A DNA stretch of 64,000 nt from CAYOOP01 sp964405685 (GTDB lineage Bacteria > Pseudomonadota > Alphaproteobacteria > Rickettsiales > SXRF01). This document shows positions 43,573 through 51,562 of the stretch, piece after piece (the first letter of the stretch is position 1; each line of letters opens with the position of its first letter). The stretch is taken from contig CAYOOP010000004.1 of assembly GCA_964405685.1 (NCBI GenBank), forward strand, positions 146,344 through 210,343. The letters run 5' to 3'. A program made the translations under genes and the position numbers. Below the pieces are notes generated by a model, which worked only from the letters and a program-made list of their open reading frames with translations, was not told the origin of the DNA and searched no databases.

Positions 43573-44582
43573 CCGGTTACATCCGTCCACAGTTCGGACT
43601 CCGGCGGCTCCGGCGATTCCTGCGCGAACTCGGCGGCATCATTCACGATCTGCTTGGTCTCCTTATCGATCGCTTTCAAATCGTCCTCACTGATCACCCC
43701 AAGCTTAATCATCTCCGCTTTCAAATGCTCGATCGGATCGCGTTGTTCTTTATATTGCTCCACCTCTTCCTTGCTGCGGTATTTCGCAGGGTCGGACATC
43801 GAGTGGCCACGATAACGATAGGTCTTCATCTCCAGCACCATCGGCCCTTTGCCGCTTTTGACATATTCCACCGCTTCCATCGCCGCCTGGCGCACTTCCA
43901 GCACGTTCATACCGTTCACTTGCTTGCCCGGAATGCCGAAGCCTTCGCCGCGTTTATATAAATCGGTGGTCGACGAAGCACGTTTCACCGAGGTGCCCAT
44001 GCCGTATTCGTTATTCTCAATCACGTAAATCACCGGCAATTTCCAGAGTGATGCCATGTTGAACGACTCATACACCTGCCCCTGATTCACCGCGCCGTCG
44101 CCCAAATACGTCAGGCAAACGTTGTTTTCTTTGCGATATTTAAACGCAAATGCGATGCCCGTTCCGAGCGGCACCTGCGCGCCAACGATGCCGTGGCCGC
44201 CCCAGAAATTCCGCTCGGTCGAAAACATATGCATGCTCCCGCCCTTGCCTTTGGAAAAACCACCGATGCGCCCGGTCAACTCCGCCATAATCCCTTTCGG
44301 ATCCATGCCGCACGCCAGCATATGCGCATGGTCGCGGTAGCTCGTAATCACCGCATCTTTTTGCGTAATGCAGCTTTGCAGGCCCGAAACCACGGCCTCC
44401 TGCCCAATATACAAATGGCAAAATCCACCAATGAGTCCCATACCATAAAGCTGCCCGGCTTTTTCCTCAAACCGGCGGATCAGCAGCATTTCGCGATAGA
44501 GCGACAACATCAATTTCTTATCGGCAGTGGGCGAAGCTTTACTCATGGGCGTAACATTCGATTTTGCGGCGGGTTTGGACAT
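43569..44582 (-). CDS. pdhA: Pyruvate dehydrogenase E1 component, alpha subunit
   Basis: Thiamine-diphosphate-dependent decarboxylase half of the pyruvate dehydrogenase complex. The 337 residues include RRFEEKAGQLYGMGLIGGFCHLYIGQEAV, the GDGAVNQGQVYESFNMASLWKLPVIYVIENN TDP-binding motif (GDG...NN), and YRYRGHSMSDPAKYR with the conserved loop. It is normally followed by pdhB, which is absent here. An unrelated small gene overlaps its end. ftsB lies upstream with a palindromic repeat between them. The beta subunit must be encoded elsewhere. Confidence 0.95.
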   Translation of the reverse strand: MSKPAAKSNVTPMSKASPTADKKLMLSLYREMLLIRRFEEKAGQLYGMGLIGGFCHLYIGQEAVVSGLQSCITQKDAVITSYRDHAHMLACGMDPKGIMAELTGRIGGFSKGKGGSMHMFSTERNFWGGHGIVGAQVPLGTGIAFAFKYRKENNVCLTYLGDGAVNQGQVYESFNMASLWKLPVIYVIENNEYGMGTSVKRASSTTDLYKRGEGFGIPGKQVNGMNVLEVRQAAMEAVEYVKSGKGPMVLEMKTYRYRGHSMSDPAKYRSKEEVEQYKEQRDPIEHLKAEMIKLGVISEDDLKAIDKETKQIVNDAAEFAQESPEPPESELWTDVTG

Positions 44583-44669
44583 GGAGTGACCTATTGATTT
44601 AGATTGCGCGCAATAAACCCAAAAACCTTATAGATTGCAAGCGCTATAGCGTTTTGCGGTGCAGCATAT

Positions 44670-44723
44670 GTCATTCTGAGCCAAAGGCGAAGAATCTAGA
44701 TCCTTCACTTCATTCAGGATGAC
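44670..44723. repeat. GTCAT-ATGAC palindrome between ftsB and pdhA
   Basis: gtcattctgag on the left and ttcaggatgac on the right enclose agaatct/agatcct, making a hairpin of 54 nt. It belongs to the same class as those at 26364, 53781, 56803 and 57743. It could end ftsB transcription, but it has no T-run. Confidence 0.75.
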
Positions 44724-44725
44724 AA

Positions 44726-45043
44726 TTAAGGTTTCAAAATCACCACTTCATCGGGCTTCGCCAGACCCAGCACCCGGCGAGATTGCTCATCGAGCATATC
44801 AGGATCAATGGAAGCGGCGCTCAAAAGCTTTACCTTGCCCTCCATTTCCGTGCGCTGTTCTTTCAGGCTTGTGAGTTCCGTCTGCAAGGCTTCAAGCTTG
44901 CGGCTTTCCTGGAACCAGGCGACCAGGCCGCGCTCGCCAGAAATGGCGTGGAATCCGAGGTAAAATACCACGAACACCAGCGTTATCGACCGCGCATAGC
45001 GGCGAAAGTCAGGGAGCTCCGGCATGTACTGCAGAAGTTGCAT
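44726..45043 (-). CDS. ftsB: FtsB/DivIC septum-formation protein
   Basis: Bitopic division protein that links FtsL and FtsQ. The 105 residues have a short cytoplasmic N-terminus, one helix (SITLVFVVFYLGFHAIS) and a coiled coil (SRKLEALQTELTSLKEQRTEMEGKVKLLS). The conserved DPDMLDEQSRRVLGLAKPDEVVI tail follows. In Alphaproteobacteria ftsB typically precedes pdhA, as here. Confidence 0.9.
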   Translation of the reverse strand: MQLLQYMPELPDFRRYARSITLVFVVFYLGFHAISGERGLVAWFQESRKLEALQTELTSLKEQRTEMEGKVKLLSAASIDPDMLDEQSRRVLGLAKPDEVVILKP

Positions 45044-45099
45044 AGGCGCGCATCATACCTGTTTACATTGATTTTGCAAGTAGTTATGAGTGGAAGCTC

Positions 45100-46059
45100 A
45101 TGCGTATGAAAATTATCTTCGCCATCAAACTTACCATTACCGTTTGGATCATCTGGTTCCTGACGCATAGCAACTTGCTCGAACCCGCAGCGTTAAAAGC
45201 GCTCCTGCGTCCTGAACTACCTCTTTTTATGGCTTTATTCTCGCTACTCTTCACCCTCATGCTCGCCACCTACCGTTGGTGGATCCTCCTCAACGTCCAA
45301 GGCATCGCCACATCCTTTTCCCGCTGCTTGCGCCCGAGCTATGTCGGCTTTGGCCTTAACCAATTTCTCCCCGGCGGCGTCGGCGGCGATGTCGTTCGGC
45401 TTGCCTTTGTGCTGCGCGTAGCACCCGAATCCAAAACCCGCGGCATCACCACACTGCTTGCCGACCGCGCACTCGGCCTCGCCTCGCTCATGGCGCTCAC
45501 CCTTGCCGTGTTTGTCATCTACCGCAGTGCGCTGCCTGAAAACGAACACCTGCTGCTGATGGTGGACGCCAGCGCCATCTGCATCGCGCTTGGCTTTGCT
45601 GTGGCCATCATCGCAATCTGGTTGCCCGATGACATCGGCTTTTCCCGCTTCATCAACAGGCGCATGACGCACGCACCGCTGATAGCCGCACTCATCAACA
45701 CCGCGGCCGCGCTCCACAGTTTCCGCCGCACACCATTACGCGTGCTCTACGCCTTCATCGTTTCCATCGGCGTGCAGCTCATGGTCGCCACCACGCTCTA
45801 TCATATCGGCGTACTGATGGGGTTTGAAGTGCCGCTCTGGCACATTATTCTTGCCTCCAGCCTCGCGCAGATCGCTTCCATGCTGCCCATCACCCCCGGC
45901 GGCATCGGCGTTGGCGAGGCGGCCTTCGCCGGAACACTCGCCCTCCTCGGCCACCCTGCTGCACTCGGCTTGGGGAGCATCTTGATTGGCCTGCGCGTCC
46001 TCAGCGTATTCCTCTCCCTACCTGCGTATGGGATGTATTTTAAATCGCGGCAATTATAA
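45100..46059 (+). CDS. Flippase-like UPF0104 / LPG synthase-TM family protein
   Basis: Polytopic membrane protein of the lysylphosphatidylglycerol synthetase transmembrane family (also called AglD/YbhN-like). The 319 residues contain about eight helices. The family signature is clear: LRPSYVGFGLNQFLPGGVGGDVVRL, then LLADRALGLASL, and near the end LPITPGGIGVGEAAFAGTLALLG. There is no soluble aminoacyltransferase domain, so lipid lysylation is not expected. A role in lipid or polyprenol-sugar transport is inferred only from the family. GGAAG precedes the ATG. Confidence 0.88.
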   Translation: MRMKIIFAIKLTITVWIIWFLTHSNLLEPAALKALLRPELPLFMALFSLLFTLMLATYRWWILLNVQGIATSFSRCLRPSYVGFGLNQFLPGGVGGDVVRLAFVLRVAPESKTRGITTLLADRALGLASLMALTLAVFVIYRSALPENEHLLLMVDASAICIALGFAVAIIAIWLPDDIGFSRFINRRMTHAPLIAALINTAAALHSFRRTPLRVLYAFIVSIGVQLMVATTLYHIGVLMGFEVPLWHIILASSLAQIASMLPITPGGIGVGEAAFAGTLALLGHPAALGLGSILIGLRVLSVFLSLPAYGMYFKSRQL

Positions 46060-46126
46060 TGGTTGACTTATATTAATAGATGTGTTAGAAGTATGTTCCT
46101 TACACAGGAGGATTGTAGAGGATTGT

Positions 46127-46558
46127 ATGTTTACTGAGGACTCTTTTTTGGGTGAACAGCCTGAATTTACCCCCATCGTTGCTCAATATATTCAAAACAA
46201 ATTGCGAGAATTAACGCAAGACGAAACGATTGAAGCAAGTGTTATACCTATGTCACGCAGAGGCGAAGGTGGCCCTCAAATATTCGTAGATACGGCTTTA
46301 AGCACTGACCCTGACTTCAGAGTAAAATTTGGCAAACTTATTCCTGTACCAACAGTCGAAGTGCATGGAACCCAAATAGCTTGCCCTAAAGCTATCGACT
46401 TCTTGGATTTTAATGATCAAGCACTGCCAGATAGAAGGGTGTTTCCCGTTTATGTACCAGATCCTATACACGCACATATCTTGCTTAAAACACTCGATCC
46501 AAAAGGCTTGGAGCAAGCAGCAAAAGATGTCGAACAAAACCAGAATTTAGAACGCTAG
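46127..46558 (+). CDS. Uncharacterised 143-aa soluble protein
   Basis: I do not recognise this protein. The ATG at 46127 has AGAGGA upstream; a longer in-frame start at 46082 is less likely. It is acidic without signal or membrane segment. A central region has repeated proline and aspartate residues (VDTALSTDPDFRVKFGKLIPVPTVEVHG) and suggests a beta-rich fold, with a helical C-terminus (LKTLDPKGLEQAAKDVEQNQ). AT-richer than neighbours. It overlaps the convergent thiL end by four nt. Confidence 0.6.
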   Translation: MFTEDSFLGEQPEFTPIVAQYIQNKLRELTQDETIEASVIPMSRRGEGGPQIFVDTALSTDPDFRVKFGKLIPVPTVEVHGTQIACPKAIDFLDFNDQALPDRRVFPVYVPDPIHAHILLKTLDPKGLEQAAKDVEQNQNLER

Positions 46559-47478
46559 AAGTGCTTATATCCTAACGTTTGGAGCGATATCGGCTCGCCT
46601 TCCCTCAGCAATTCTATCCCGCTACCCTCCACCACCTCACCAATCAATGTCGCATCCACACGTGCATCTTTCGGTGCGGTAAAAAGTAATTCGTAATCAT
46701 CCCCGCCGCTCACGCATGTTTCGATCGAAAGCCCGGCATGTTTCACCGCATCGCTTAAGGGAACCTCCTCCGCGTAGATTTTTATTCCAACACCTGAAAC
46801 CTTCGCGATATGCGATGCATCCTGCATCAACCCATCCGACACATCGATCGCCGCCGTTGCCACGTCCCGCAACTGCTGCCCCAGCGCCAAACGCGGCGTT
46901 GGTAGTTGGTAGCGCTGGGTAGCATATTCCCTCTCCCTTCCAGGGAGAGGGTTAGGGTGAGGGTTCGTGGACTTGACAAGCTGCAACCCCAACGCCGCAT
47001 CACCAATCGTCCCACTCACAAACACACCATCGCCCACTTTCGCACCACTGCGTTTTAGCGCTGCGCCTTTTGGCACCGTGCCAAATGCAGTGATAGATAA
47101 ACATAAATGCGGACTTGCGGTAGAATCGCCACCAATCAGTTGAATGCCAAACTGCTCCTGATCTTTTTTTAAGCCCTCTGCAAACGCCGCAAACCACCCA
47201 TCATCGCAAGAAGACGGCACCATCACCGCGAGCATGTAATAAAGCGGCGTTGCGGCCATCGCTGCGAGATCAGAAAGATTCGTGCGCAAGAGTTTTTGAG
47301 CAATCAATGTCGGTGATTCATCCCCAATAAAATGCACGCCTTGCACAATGGCATCTTTCGTCACTACCAGCTCACAGCCTGCCGGCACCTCAAACACCGC
47401 TGCATCATCCGTGAGCCCGAACCCTGCCGGAGCGGCGAGCGGTGCAAAATATTTCGCAATGCAATCAAATTCGTTCAT
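46555..47478 (-). CDS. thiL: Thiamine-monophosphate kinase with in-frame repeat
   Basis: Last step of thiamine diphosphate synthesis. The 307 residues show LTDDAAVFEVPAG, VQGVHF, LRTNLSDLAAMAATPLYYML and GGDSTASPHLCLSITAFGTVPKG. ATAAIDVSDGLMQDASHIA and SGGDDYELLFTAP follow, all typical ThiL metal and ATP sites. At about residues 172-183 an insert NPHPNPLPGRER is encoded by a ccctctcccttccagggagag-type repeat. This part of ThiL is a loop. It is separated from nusB by the large inverted repeat element at 47496-47652. Confidence 0.95.
   Translation of the reverse strand: MNEFDCIAKYFAPLAAPAGFGLTDDAAVFEVPAGCELVVTKDAIVQGVHFIGDESPTLIAQKLLRTNLSDLAAMAATPLYYMLAVMVPSSCDDGWFAAFAEGLKKDQEQFGIQLIGGDSTASPHLCLSITAFGTVPKGAALKRSGAKVGDGVFVSGTIGDAALGLQLVKSTNPHPNPLPGREREYATQRYQLPTPRLALGQQLRDVATAAIDVSDGLMQDASHIAKVSGVGIKIYAEEVPLSDAVKHAGLSIETCVSGGDDYELLFTAPKDARVDATLIGEVVEGSGIELLREGEPISLQTLGYKHF
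46929..46963. repeat. Small ccctctccc palindrome in frame inside thiL
   Basis: ccctctccc and gggagaggg flank ttcca, followed by ttagggtgaggg. In thiL it reads PHPNPLPGRER. Similar PHPNPLP peptides are known wherever this widespread repeat enters genes. Its length is compatible with the frame. Confidence 0.75.
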
Positions 47479-47495
47479 ATGCTCCTACCCAATTA

Positions 47496-47652
47496 CCCTC
47501 TCCCGCTTGCGGGAGAGGGTAACGAAGCTTCGATTTTCTTCTTCAGAAAATCGTTAGCGTAGTGGGAGAGGGCATAGTTCCCTCTCCAAGGTTTTGTAAA
47601 CTCGGCTGAAGCCTCGATAACAAAACCTGTCCTCTCCCGCAAGCGGGAGAGG
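47496..47652. repeat. Element with cctctcccgc terminal hairpins, copy 3 (inverted)
   Basis: Inverted copy, about 157 bp, of the element at 25018 and 30831, between thiL and nusB. The terminal hairpins are conserved. The centre holds a divergent hairpin (gattttcttctt with cagaaaatc). No coding capacity. Confidence 0.85.
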
Positions 47653-47665
47653 AGAAAGATTAAGA

Positions 47666-48136
47666 CTATTCCCGCAAATGCTTTGCCAATTGATGCAACG
47701 CTGCATGAACATATGTGCTTTCATCTTCGCCCAGCAACCGATTCGCCAGCGTGGTATATTCATCGACCAGCACATTCGTCGCACGCGTGCGATTGGAATC
47801 CAATTCGAACGTTGCCGTGAGCAGTAAATTCACCATCAGCGCGCCCATGCGCTCTGGTTTCCAGTCCTCACGAATAAATTTAGCGAGCGTGGCTTCGAGC
47901 GCCGCGCGGTGTTCTTTCACACCCTCGAGCAATTTGCCAAGCAGCGCATTTTCCGGCGCAACACTCGGCAAAAACGCTTCCTTTTTCGCATCTCCGCCCT
48001 CATTCCGCATCGCCGCATATTCGGCCATCAACTTCGCCGCACTCAGTTTCCCACCCGTCATCGCATCGCGATAGAGCAATTGCACTGCGGCAAGCCGCGC
48101 GTTGGATTTGGCAGTGAGGGAGGCGTTCTTCGTCAT
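47666..48136 (-). CDS. nusB: Transcription antitermination factor NusB
   Basis: RNA-binding factor that acts with NusE in rRNA antitermination. The 156 residues are all-helical with ARLAAVQLLYRDAM at the start, REDWKPERMGALMVNLLLTATFEL in the middle, and ATNVLVDEYTTLANRLLGEDESTYVHAALHQLAK at the end, where the family core is EYVEIAK-like. The start overlaps the ribH stop (ATGA). The ribH-nusB-thiL order is standard for Alphaproteobacteria. Confidence 0.93.
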   Translation of the reverse strand: MTKNASLTAKSNARLAAVQLLYRDAMTGGKLSAAKLMAEYAAMRNEGGDAKKEAFLPSVAPENALLGKLLEGVKEHRAALEATLAKFIREDWKPERMGALMVNLLLTATFELDSNRTRATNVLVDEYTTLANRLLGEDESTYVHAALHQLAKHLRE

Positions 48137-48558
48137 TTCTTGCTCAGTTTCTTTTTCAAATCGATCAGCGCAAATACCGCGTTCGCCGCTTCCGCGCCTT
48201 TATTGCCACCTTTGACCAATGCACGTTTTTTTGCTTGCGCTAGCGTGTTCACGGTCAAAATCCCATTCCCCACCGCCGCGCCCGAATAGAGCGACAATTC
48301 CATCAAACCTCGCGCCGATTCGCCCGCTACCACTTCAAAATGCGCCGTCTCCCCGCGAATCACGCAACCGAGCGCAACATAACCATCATATTTCTGCGTC
48401 CGCTCCGCAATTGCTATCGCCGCCGGAATTTCGAGCGCCCCAGGCACGCTCACCACTTCCGCCACCGCTTTACGCGCTGCGCACACTGCCTTCGCGCCCT
48501 TCACCATTTCGGCGACGACGGCTTGGTAATACGGTGCGGTGACAATCAAAACGCGCAA
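48133..48558 (-). CDS. ribH: 6,7-dimethyl-8-ribityllumazine synthase
   Basis: Penultimate enzyme of riboflavin synthesis. It joins the ribityl pyrimidine to the butanone phosphate and forms icosahedral or pentameric shells. The 141 residues contain VSVPGALEIPAAIAIAERTQKYDGYVALGCVIRGETAHFEVV with the catalytic His, and GILTVNTLAQAKKRA. No other rib genes are in the window. It heads the ribH-nusB pair. Confidence 0.96.
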   Translation of the reverse strand: MRVLIVTAPYYQAVVAEMVKGAKAVCAARKAVAEVVSVPGALEIPAAIAIAERTQKYDGYVALGCVIRGETAHFEVVAGESARGLMELSLYSGAAVGNGILTVNTLAQAKKRALVKGGNKGAEAANAVFALIDLKKKLSKK

Positions 48559-48619
48559 GTTGTAATCTCCTCAGAATTTGCTAGGATGGCTTCATTATCA
48601 ACGATTTAAGGCAGTTGCA

Positions 48620-48832
48620 ATGAAAGAATACAAGGTGATTATCTACCGCGAACCGCTCCTAGGCTCGATTTTTCTAGGCGGTGCCAAGGTCAACCCCGAC
48701 AAATACACGCGCTTTTTAAACGGCAACGCCCAAGAAGGTTGGCGTGTTATCACCGTCGAACGCGAATCCCGCCGCGAGCTGCTGTTTTTCCGTCGCGAAG
48801 CCTTCATCACCATTTTGGAAAGGGACATTTAA
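48620..48832 (+). CDS. DUF4177 family small protein
   Basis: The 70-residue protein starts at the ATG at 48620 preceded by AAGGCAG. The earlier in-frame start at 48578 is weaker. The pattern KEYKVIIYREP...LNGNAQEGWRVITVERESRRELLFFRREAFITILER is that of DUF4177 (short beta-alpha-beta, WRV motif). The function is unknown. The next gene begins immediately after the stop, so the two are cotranscribed. Confidence 0.78.
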   Translation: MKEYKVIIYREPLLGSIFLGGAKVNPDKYTRFLNGNAQEGWRVITVERESRRELLFFRREAFITILERDI

Positions 48833-49048
48833 ATGCGCCTACCCAATGACAAAACCCTCCTCAAAGTCATCGTCGCCGCCGTCTGCGTGGCCGCAGCCAC
48901 CATCCTGCTCGAACTCTGGTTCGATCTCTTCCACGAAGGCGCTTTCACCAAAATCCTGATCAGCTGCGCCGTCGTCGCCATCGCCGCCGGCATCTTAAAA
49001 GCCATCAATTCCGATATGGACGAGAACGATAAAGACTATTTGGGCTAA
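48833..49048 (+). CDS. Small two-helix membrane protein
   Basis: Unrecognised 71-residue protein with two hydrophobic helices (LLKVIVAAVCVAAATILLEL and ILISCAVVAIAAGILKAI) and an acidic tail (DMDENDKDYLG). It begins directly after the DUF4177 stop, with a GGGA-like site inside the preceding gene. Its role is unknown. It is followed by tRNA-Ser. Confidence 0.68.
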   Translation: MRLPNDKTLLKVIVAAVCVAAATILLELWFDLFHEGAFTKILISCAVVAIAAGILKAINSDMDENDKDYLG

Positions 49049-49093
49049 AACCGTTTGCACCAAAGGTGCAAGTTGGGCATAAGAGCCAAACGC

Positions 49094-49184
49094 GGACAGG
49101 TGGCAGAGTGGTCGAATGCGGCGGTCTCGAAAACCGTTGTGCCCTTTTTGGGTACCGGAGGTTCGAATCCTCTCCTGTCCGCCA
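49094..49184 (+). tRNA. tRNA-Ser (anticodon CGA)
   Basis: Acceptor arms GGACAGG (49094-49100) and CCTGTCC (49174-49180) pair perfectly, with discriminator G and an encoded CCA. The D arm begins GGCAGAGTGGTCGAATGC. The anticodon loop is CTCGAAA in a stem gcggt/accgt, so the anticodon is CGA. A long variable arm and the GTTCGAATCC T loop follow, as in class II tRNAs. Reads the UCG codon. Confidence 0.97.
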
Positions 49185-49235
49185 GCCTCCTACAGGTTAC
49201 AACGTCATGCAGACCAATAATGTATATTGAACGAC

Positions 49236-49847
49236 ATGATTGAAGGAATACTTTCGTTTTTACTCATCTGCATCGTGATTGAGCTCACGCCGGGGCCTAA
49301 TATGGCCTATCTGACGATGGTTAGTTCTCTCCATGGCAAAAAAGCCGGTCTTTCCATGGTTGCAGGTATTGCTACCGGATTATTGATCATTGGACTAGTC
49401 GTGGCGTTTGGCCTGTCGGCTTTCATTATAGAAAACCCCACATTTTATCATCTTCTGCGTTGGAGCGGCGCTTTTTATTTGGTGTGGCTTGCCTGGGAAA
49501 ATTGGCATGCGGCACCCATATCAGCTGAGATCACTTCTCACTTTGACCGCCTTTCGTTTTGGCGCGGCTTCGTTACTAATATTTTGAACCCAAAAGTGAT
49601 GATGTTTTACGTCACGGTGTTTCCATCTTTTATTGATATAACCCGCCCCATCGTAGAACAAACCATCATTATGATCATGGTATACGTCACTATTGCTACC
49701 ATAATTCACTGCCTAATTGCCATTCTCGGTGGCCAGGCTGGCGTCTTAACCCAGCATCCACGCGTCATGCAATTTTCTCGTTATGGCTTTTCGATTGCAC
49801 TGTTGTTGGTAGCCTTTTGGTTCATGGTGGGAACGCGCTCCATTTAA
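49236..49847 (+). CDS. LysE/RhtB-family amino-acid exporter
   Basis: Inner-membrane exporter of the LysE superfamily; the substrate is not predictable. The 203 residues show the N-terminal signature ELTPGPNMAYLTMVSSLHGKKAGLSMVAGIATGLLI and RLSFWRGFVTNILNPKVMMFYVTVFPSFID, which holds the conserved NPK motif. Six hydrophobic segments are visible. I choose the ATG at 49236 over the in-frame TTG at 49227. There is no clear ribosome-binding site, and tRNA-Ser is just upstream. Confidence 0.9.
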   Translation: MIEGILSFLLICIVIELTPGPNMAYLTMVSSLHGKKAGLSMVAGIATGLLIIGLVVAFGLSAFIIENPTFYHLLRWSGAFYLVWLAWENWHAAPISAEITSHFDRLSFWRGFVTNILNPKVMMFYVTVFPSFIDITRPIVEQTIIMIMVYVTIATIIHCLIAILGGQAGVLTQHPRVMQFSRYGFSIALLLVAFWFMVGTRSI

Positions 49848-49854
49848 CATCTTC

Positions 49855-49995
49855 TATAGCCAGGCCGGCACCGCGCGCGCGGTGATGCAAGTCTCCGTCA
49901 ACGTGCTCGCTCCCAGCACCGCCACCACCGAATTCAAACATGGGCGCATTACTCCCATGCCGGCGTGCGTCACTACTGTGACTTTCATTTACTAA
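49855..49995 (+). pseudogene. Possible 3' remnant of a lost gene
   Basis: In the spacer between the exporter and ridA one frame reads YSQAGTARAVMQVSVNVLA and then PSTATTEFKHGRITPMPACVT to a TAA. It has protein-like composition and beta-strand periodicity but no start codon or ribosome-binding site. It may be the end of a deleted gene. The antisense frame is also open, so this is weak. Confidence 0.25.
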
Positions 49996-50034
49996 GAAAT
50001 GTGATATTAGCGATCTCCGCACCAAGGAGTTTCT

Positions 50035-50388
50035 ATGTCCAACATCACCCGCCTCTCCCCCGGCCCGCGCATGAGCGAAGCCGTAATCCATGCCGGTAAA
50101 GTCTACACCGCGGGCGTCGTCGCCGATGCCGCAGTCGGTAAATCTGTATTTGAGCAAACCAAAGATGTGCTCGCACAAATTGATTCTATTTTGGCGGAGG
50201 CAGGATCAGATAAAACCCGCATTCTAAAAGCCAATATTTGGTTGACCGACATCAGCACCTTCGCCGAGATGAACAAGGCGTGGGACGCATGGGTCGTCTC
50301 CGGCAAAACCCCAGCGCGCGCCACGGTGGAAGCGACACTAGCCGCCCCCGGCTACGACGTTGAAATCATGATCGAAGCGGCGATTTAA
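50035..50388 (+). CDS. ridA: RidA-family enamine/imine deaminase
   Basis: Cytoplasmic trimer that hydrolyses reactive enamines formed by PLP enzymes. The 117 residues include the start RLSPGPRMSEAVIHAGKVYTAGVV, the region FEQTKDVLAQIDSILAEAGSDKTRILKANIWLTDIS, and GKTPARATVEATLAAPGYDVEIMIEAA with the catalytic Arg in PARAT. A good AAGGAG precedes the ATG. Shorter than some family members but complete. Confidence 0.92.
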   Translation: MSNITRLSPGPRMSEAVIHAGKVYTAGVVADAAVGKSVFEQTKDVLAQIDSILAEAGSDKTRILKANIWLTDISTFAEMNKAWDAWVVSGKTPARATVEATLAAPGYDVEIMIEAAI

Positions 50389-50430
50389 ACTCATTGCATT
50401 CTTCGCCACAATATAGTTTGGTAGAGCTCT

Positions 50431-51282
50431 ATGAAATATGCAGATGTATACGCTGAACGAAAACTAGGTGAAAAACATCCCGAACTGGGAACACTTGCGC
50501 ATGAATACTTTGTTGAAAAAACAAAGAAAGACATTGAACAACCAGAACACCAAGATCAAGAAGGGCGCACACGTAAAATAGTCCAAGACTTACAACAAAT
50601 AGCTCCTTTGCGTCCCGGCGCGTCGATCTTGGTGCTAGGCTGCGGTCCATTTCCCTATATCAACAAAGCGCTTCGCCACATGGGCTATAATGCCGTGGGT
50701 GTTGAACCCGTTGCATCATTCGTAACCGATGGGTGTGAGCTAATGGGTGATTCTTCGGCTGTACTTCAGGGAAGCGCCGAACAAATTCCTCTTGCTGATG
50801 CTTCGCAGGATGTGGTGCTCTTTGAAAGCGTGCTTGAACATGTGGATTCTATCCCCCAAAGCTTGAACGAAATCTACCGTGTGCTCGCCCCCCAAGGCAT
50901 TGCCTATATCACGACCACAAATAAATACCGTTTTTCCATCACTGGGCATAATGGTGAATACAGAACGCCGTTTTTCAACTGGTTCCCAAAACTGGTGAAG
51001 GAATGCTATGTGCACCACCATCTCCATTTTAATCCAAAACTCTCTAACTACACTACCCGGCCAGCTGTTCATTGGTTTACGTATGCCGAGTTGTGCCAGT
51101 GGGGCCGCAGCGTCGGATTTAGCACCTTTTATTCCATTATTGATGTAAAACGCCTAAGCGATGGTGTTATTCAAAAAAGTCGTTTCCGGCGTTTCATATT
51201 ACATAAAATTCAATACAATCCTTGGTTTCGCGCGCTTGCACTCACCCAATTGGGGGGCACTATTTATATGGTAAAGCGTTAA
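50431..51282 (+). CDS. Class I SAM-dependent methyltransferase
   Basis: Probable small-molecule or sugar methyltransferase. The 283 residues carry motif I as ILVLGCGPFPYI (Rossmann SAM loop) and an acidic residue in GVEPVAS. The ESVLEHVDSIPQSLNEIYRVLAPQGIAYITT stretch matches the Methyltransf_11 motif with EHV. The N-terminal helical segment and the C-terminal FNWFPKLVKECYVHHHLHF part suggest substrate contact. The neighbours do not tell the substrate. GAGCTCT before the ATG is a weak ribosome-binding site. Confidence 0.85.
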   Translation: MKYADVYAERKLGEKHPELGTLAHEYFVEKTKKDIEQPEHQDQEGRTRKIVQDLQQIAPLRPGASILVLGCGPFPYINKALRHMGYNAVGVEPVASFVTDGCELMGDSSAVLQGSAEQIPLADASQDVVLFESVLEHVDSIPQSLNEIYRVLAPQGIAYITTTNKYRFSITGHNGEYRTPFFNWFPKLVKECYVHHHLHFNPKLSNYTTRPAVHWFTYAELCQWGRSVGFSTFYSIIDVKRLSDGVIQKSRFRRFILHKIQYNPWFRALALTQLGGTIYMVKR

Positions 51283-51368
51283 CCCATTTGGCAATTAAAT
51301 TGCTTCCTAATAGCATCTTTATTGCACCTCGCAGTAGACTGTAGGCAAACACCCTACAGGAGATCTTT

Positions 51369-51476
51369 ATGTCCATTCCCAGCACCACCGACCGCGTGAC
51401 CATGCACACCTCGAGCGCGTCTAACTTACGCATCGAACAACAAACCGAAAGCAACATTTTAGAAGCGATGAAATAA
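51369..51476 (+). CDS. Small 35-aa protein
   Basis: Short frame MSIPSTTDRVTMHTSSASN followed by LRIEQQTESNILEAMK. A strong ribosome-binding site (AGGAGA) lies 5-6 nt before the ATG, and the frame is isolated in a spacer that would otherwise be empty. It is Ser/Thr-rich and polar. The function is unknown. I call it because of the ribosome-binding site and the codon pattern. Confidence 0.5.
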   Translation: MSIPSTTDRVTMHTSSASNLRIEQQTESNILEAMK

Positions 51477-51562
51477 ACGGTTTTCTTGGGACATAGATTC
51501 TTAGTTGAAAAGCGGGTTTAGTTCTGCCATAAGAGCGAACCAACCCCTTTCAAGGAAATGTT

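Noticed and set aside
47479..47665. TPP or FMN riboswitch near thiL/nusB/ribH
   Set aside because: The region is a dispersed repeat present at two other loci and shows no CTGAGA/ACCTGA thi-box or RFN-type motif.
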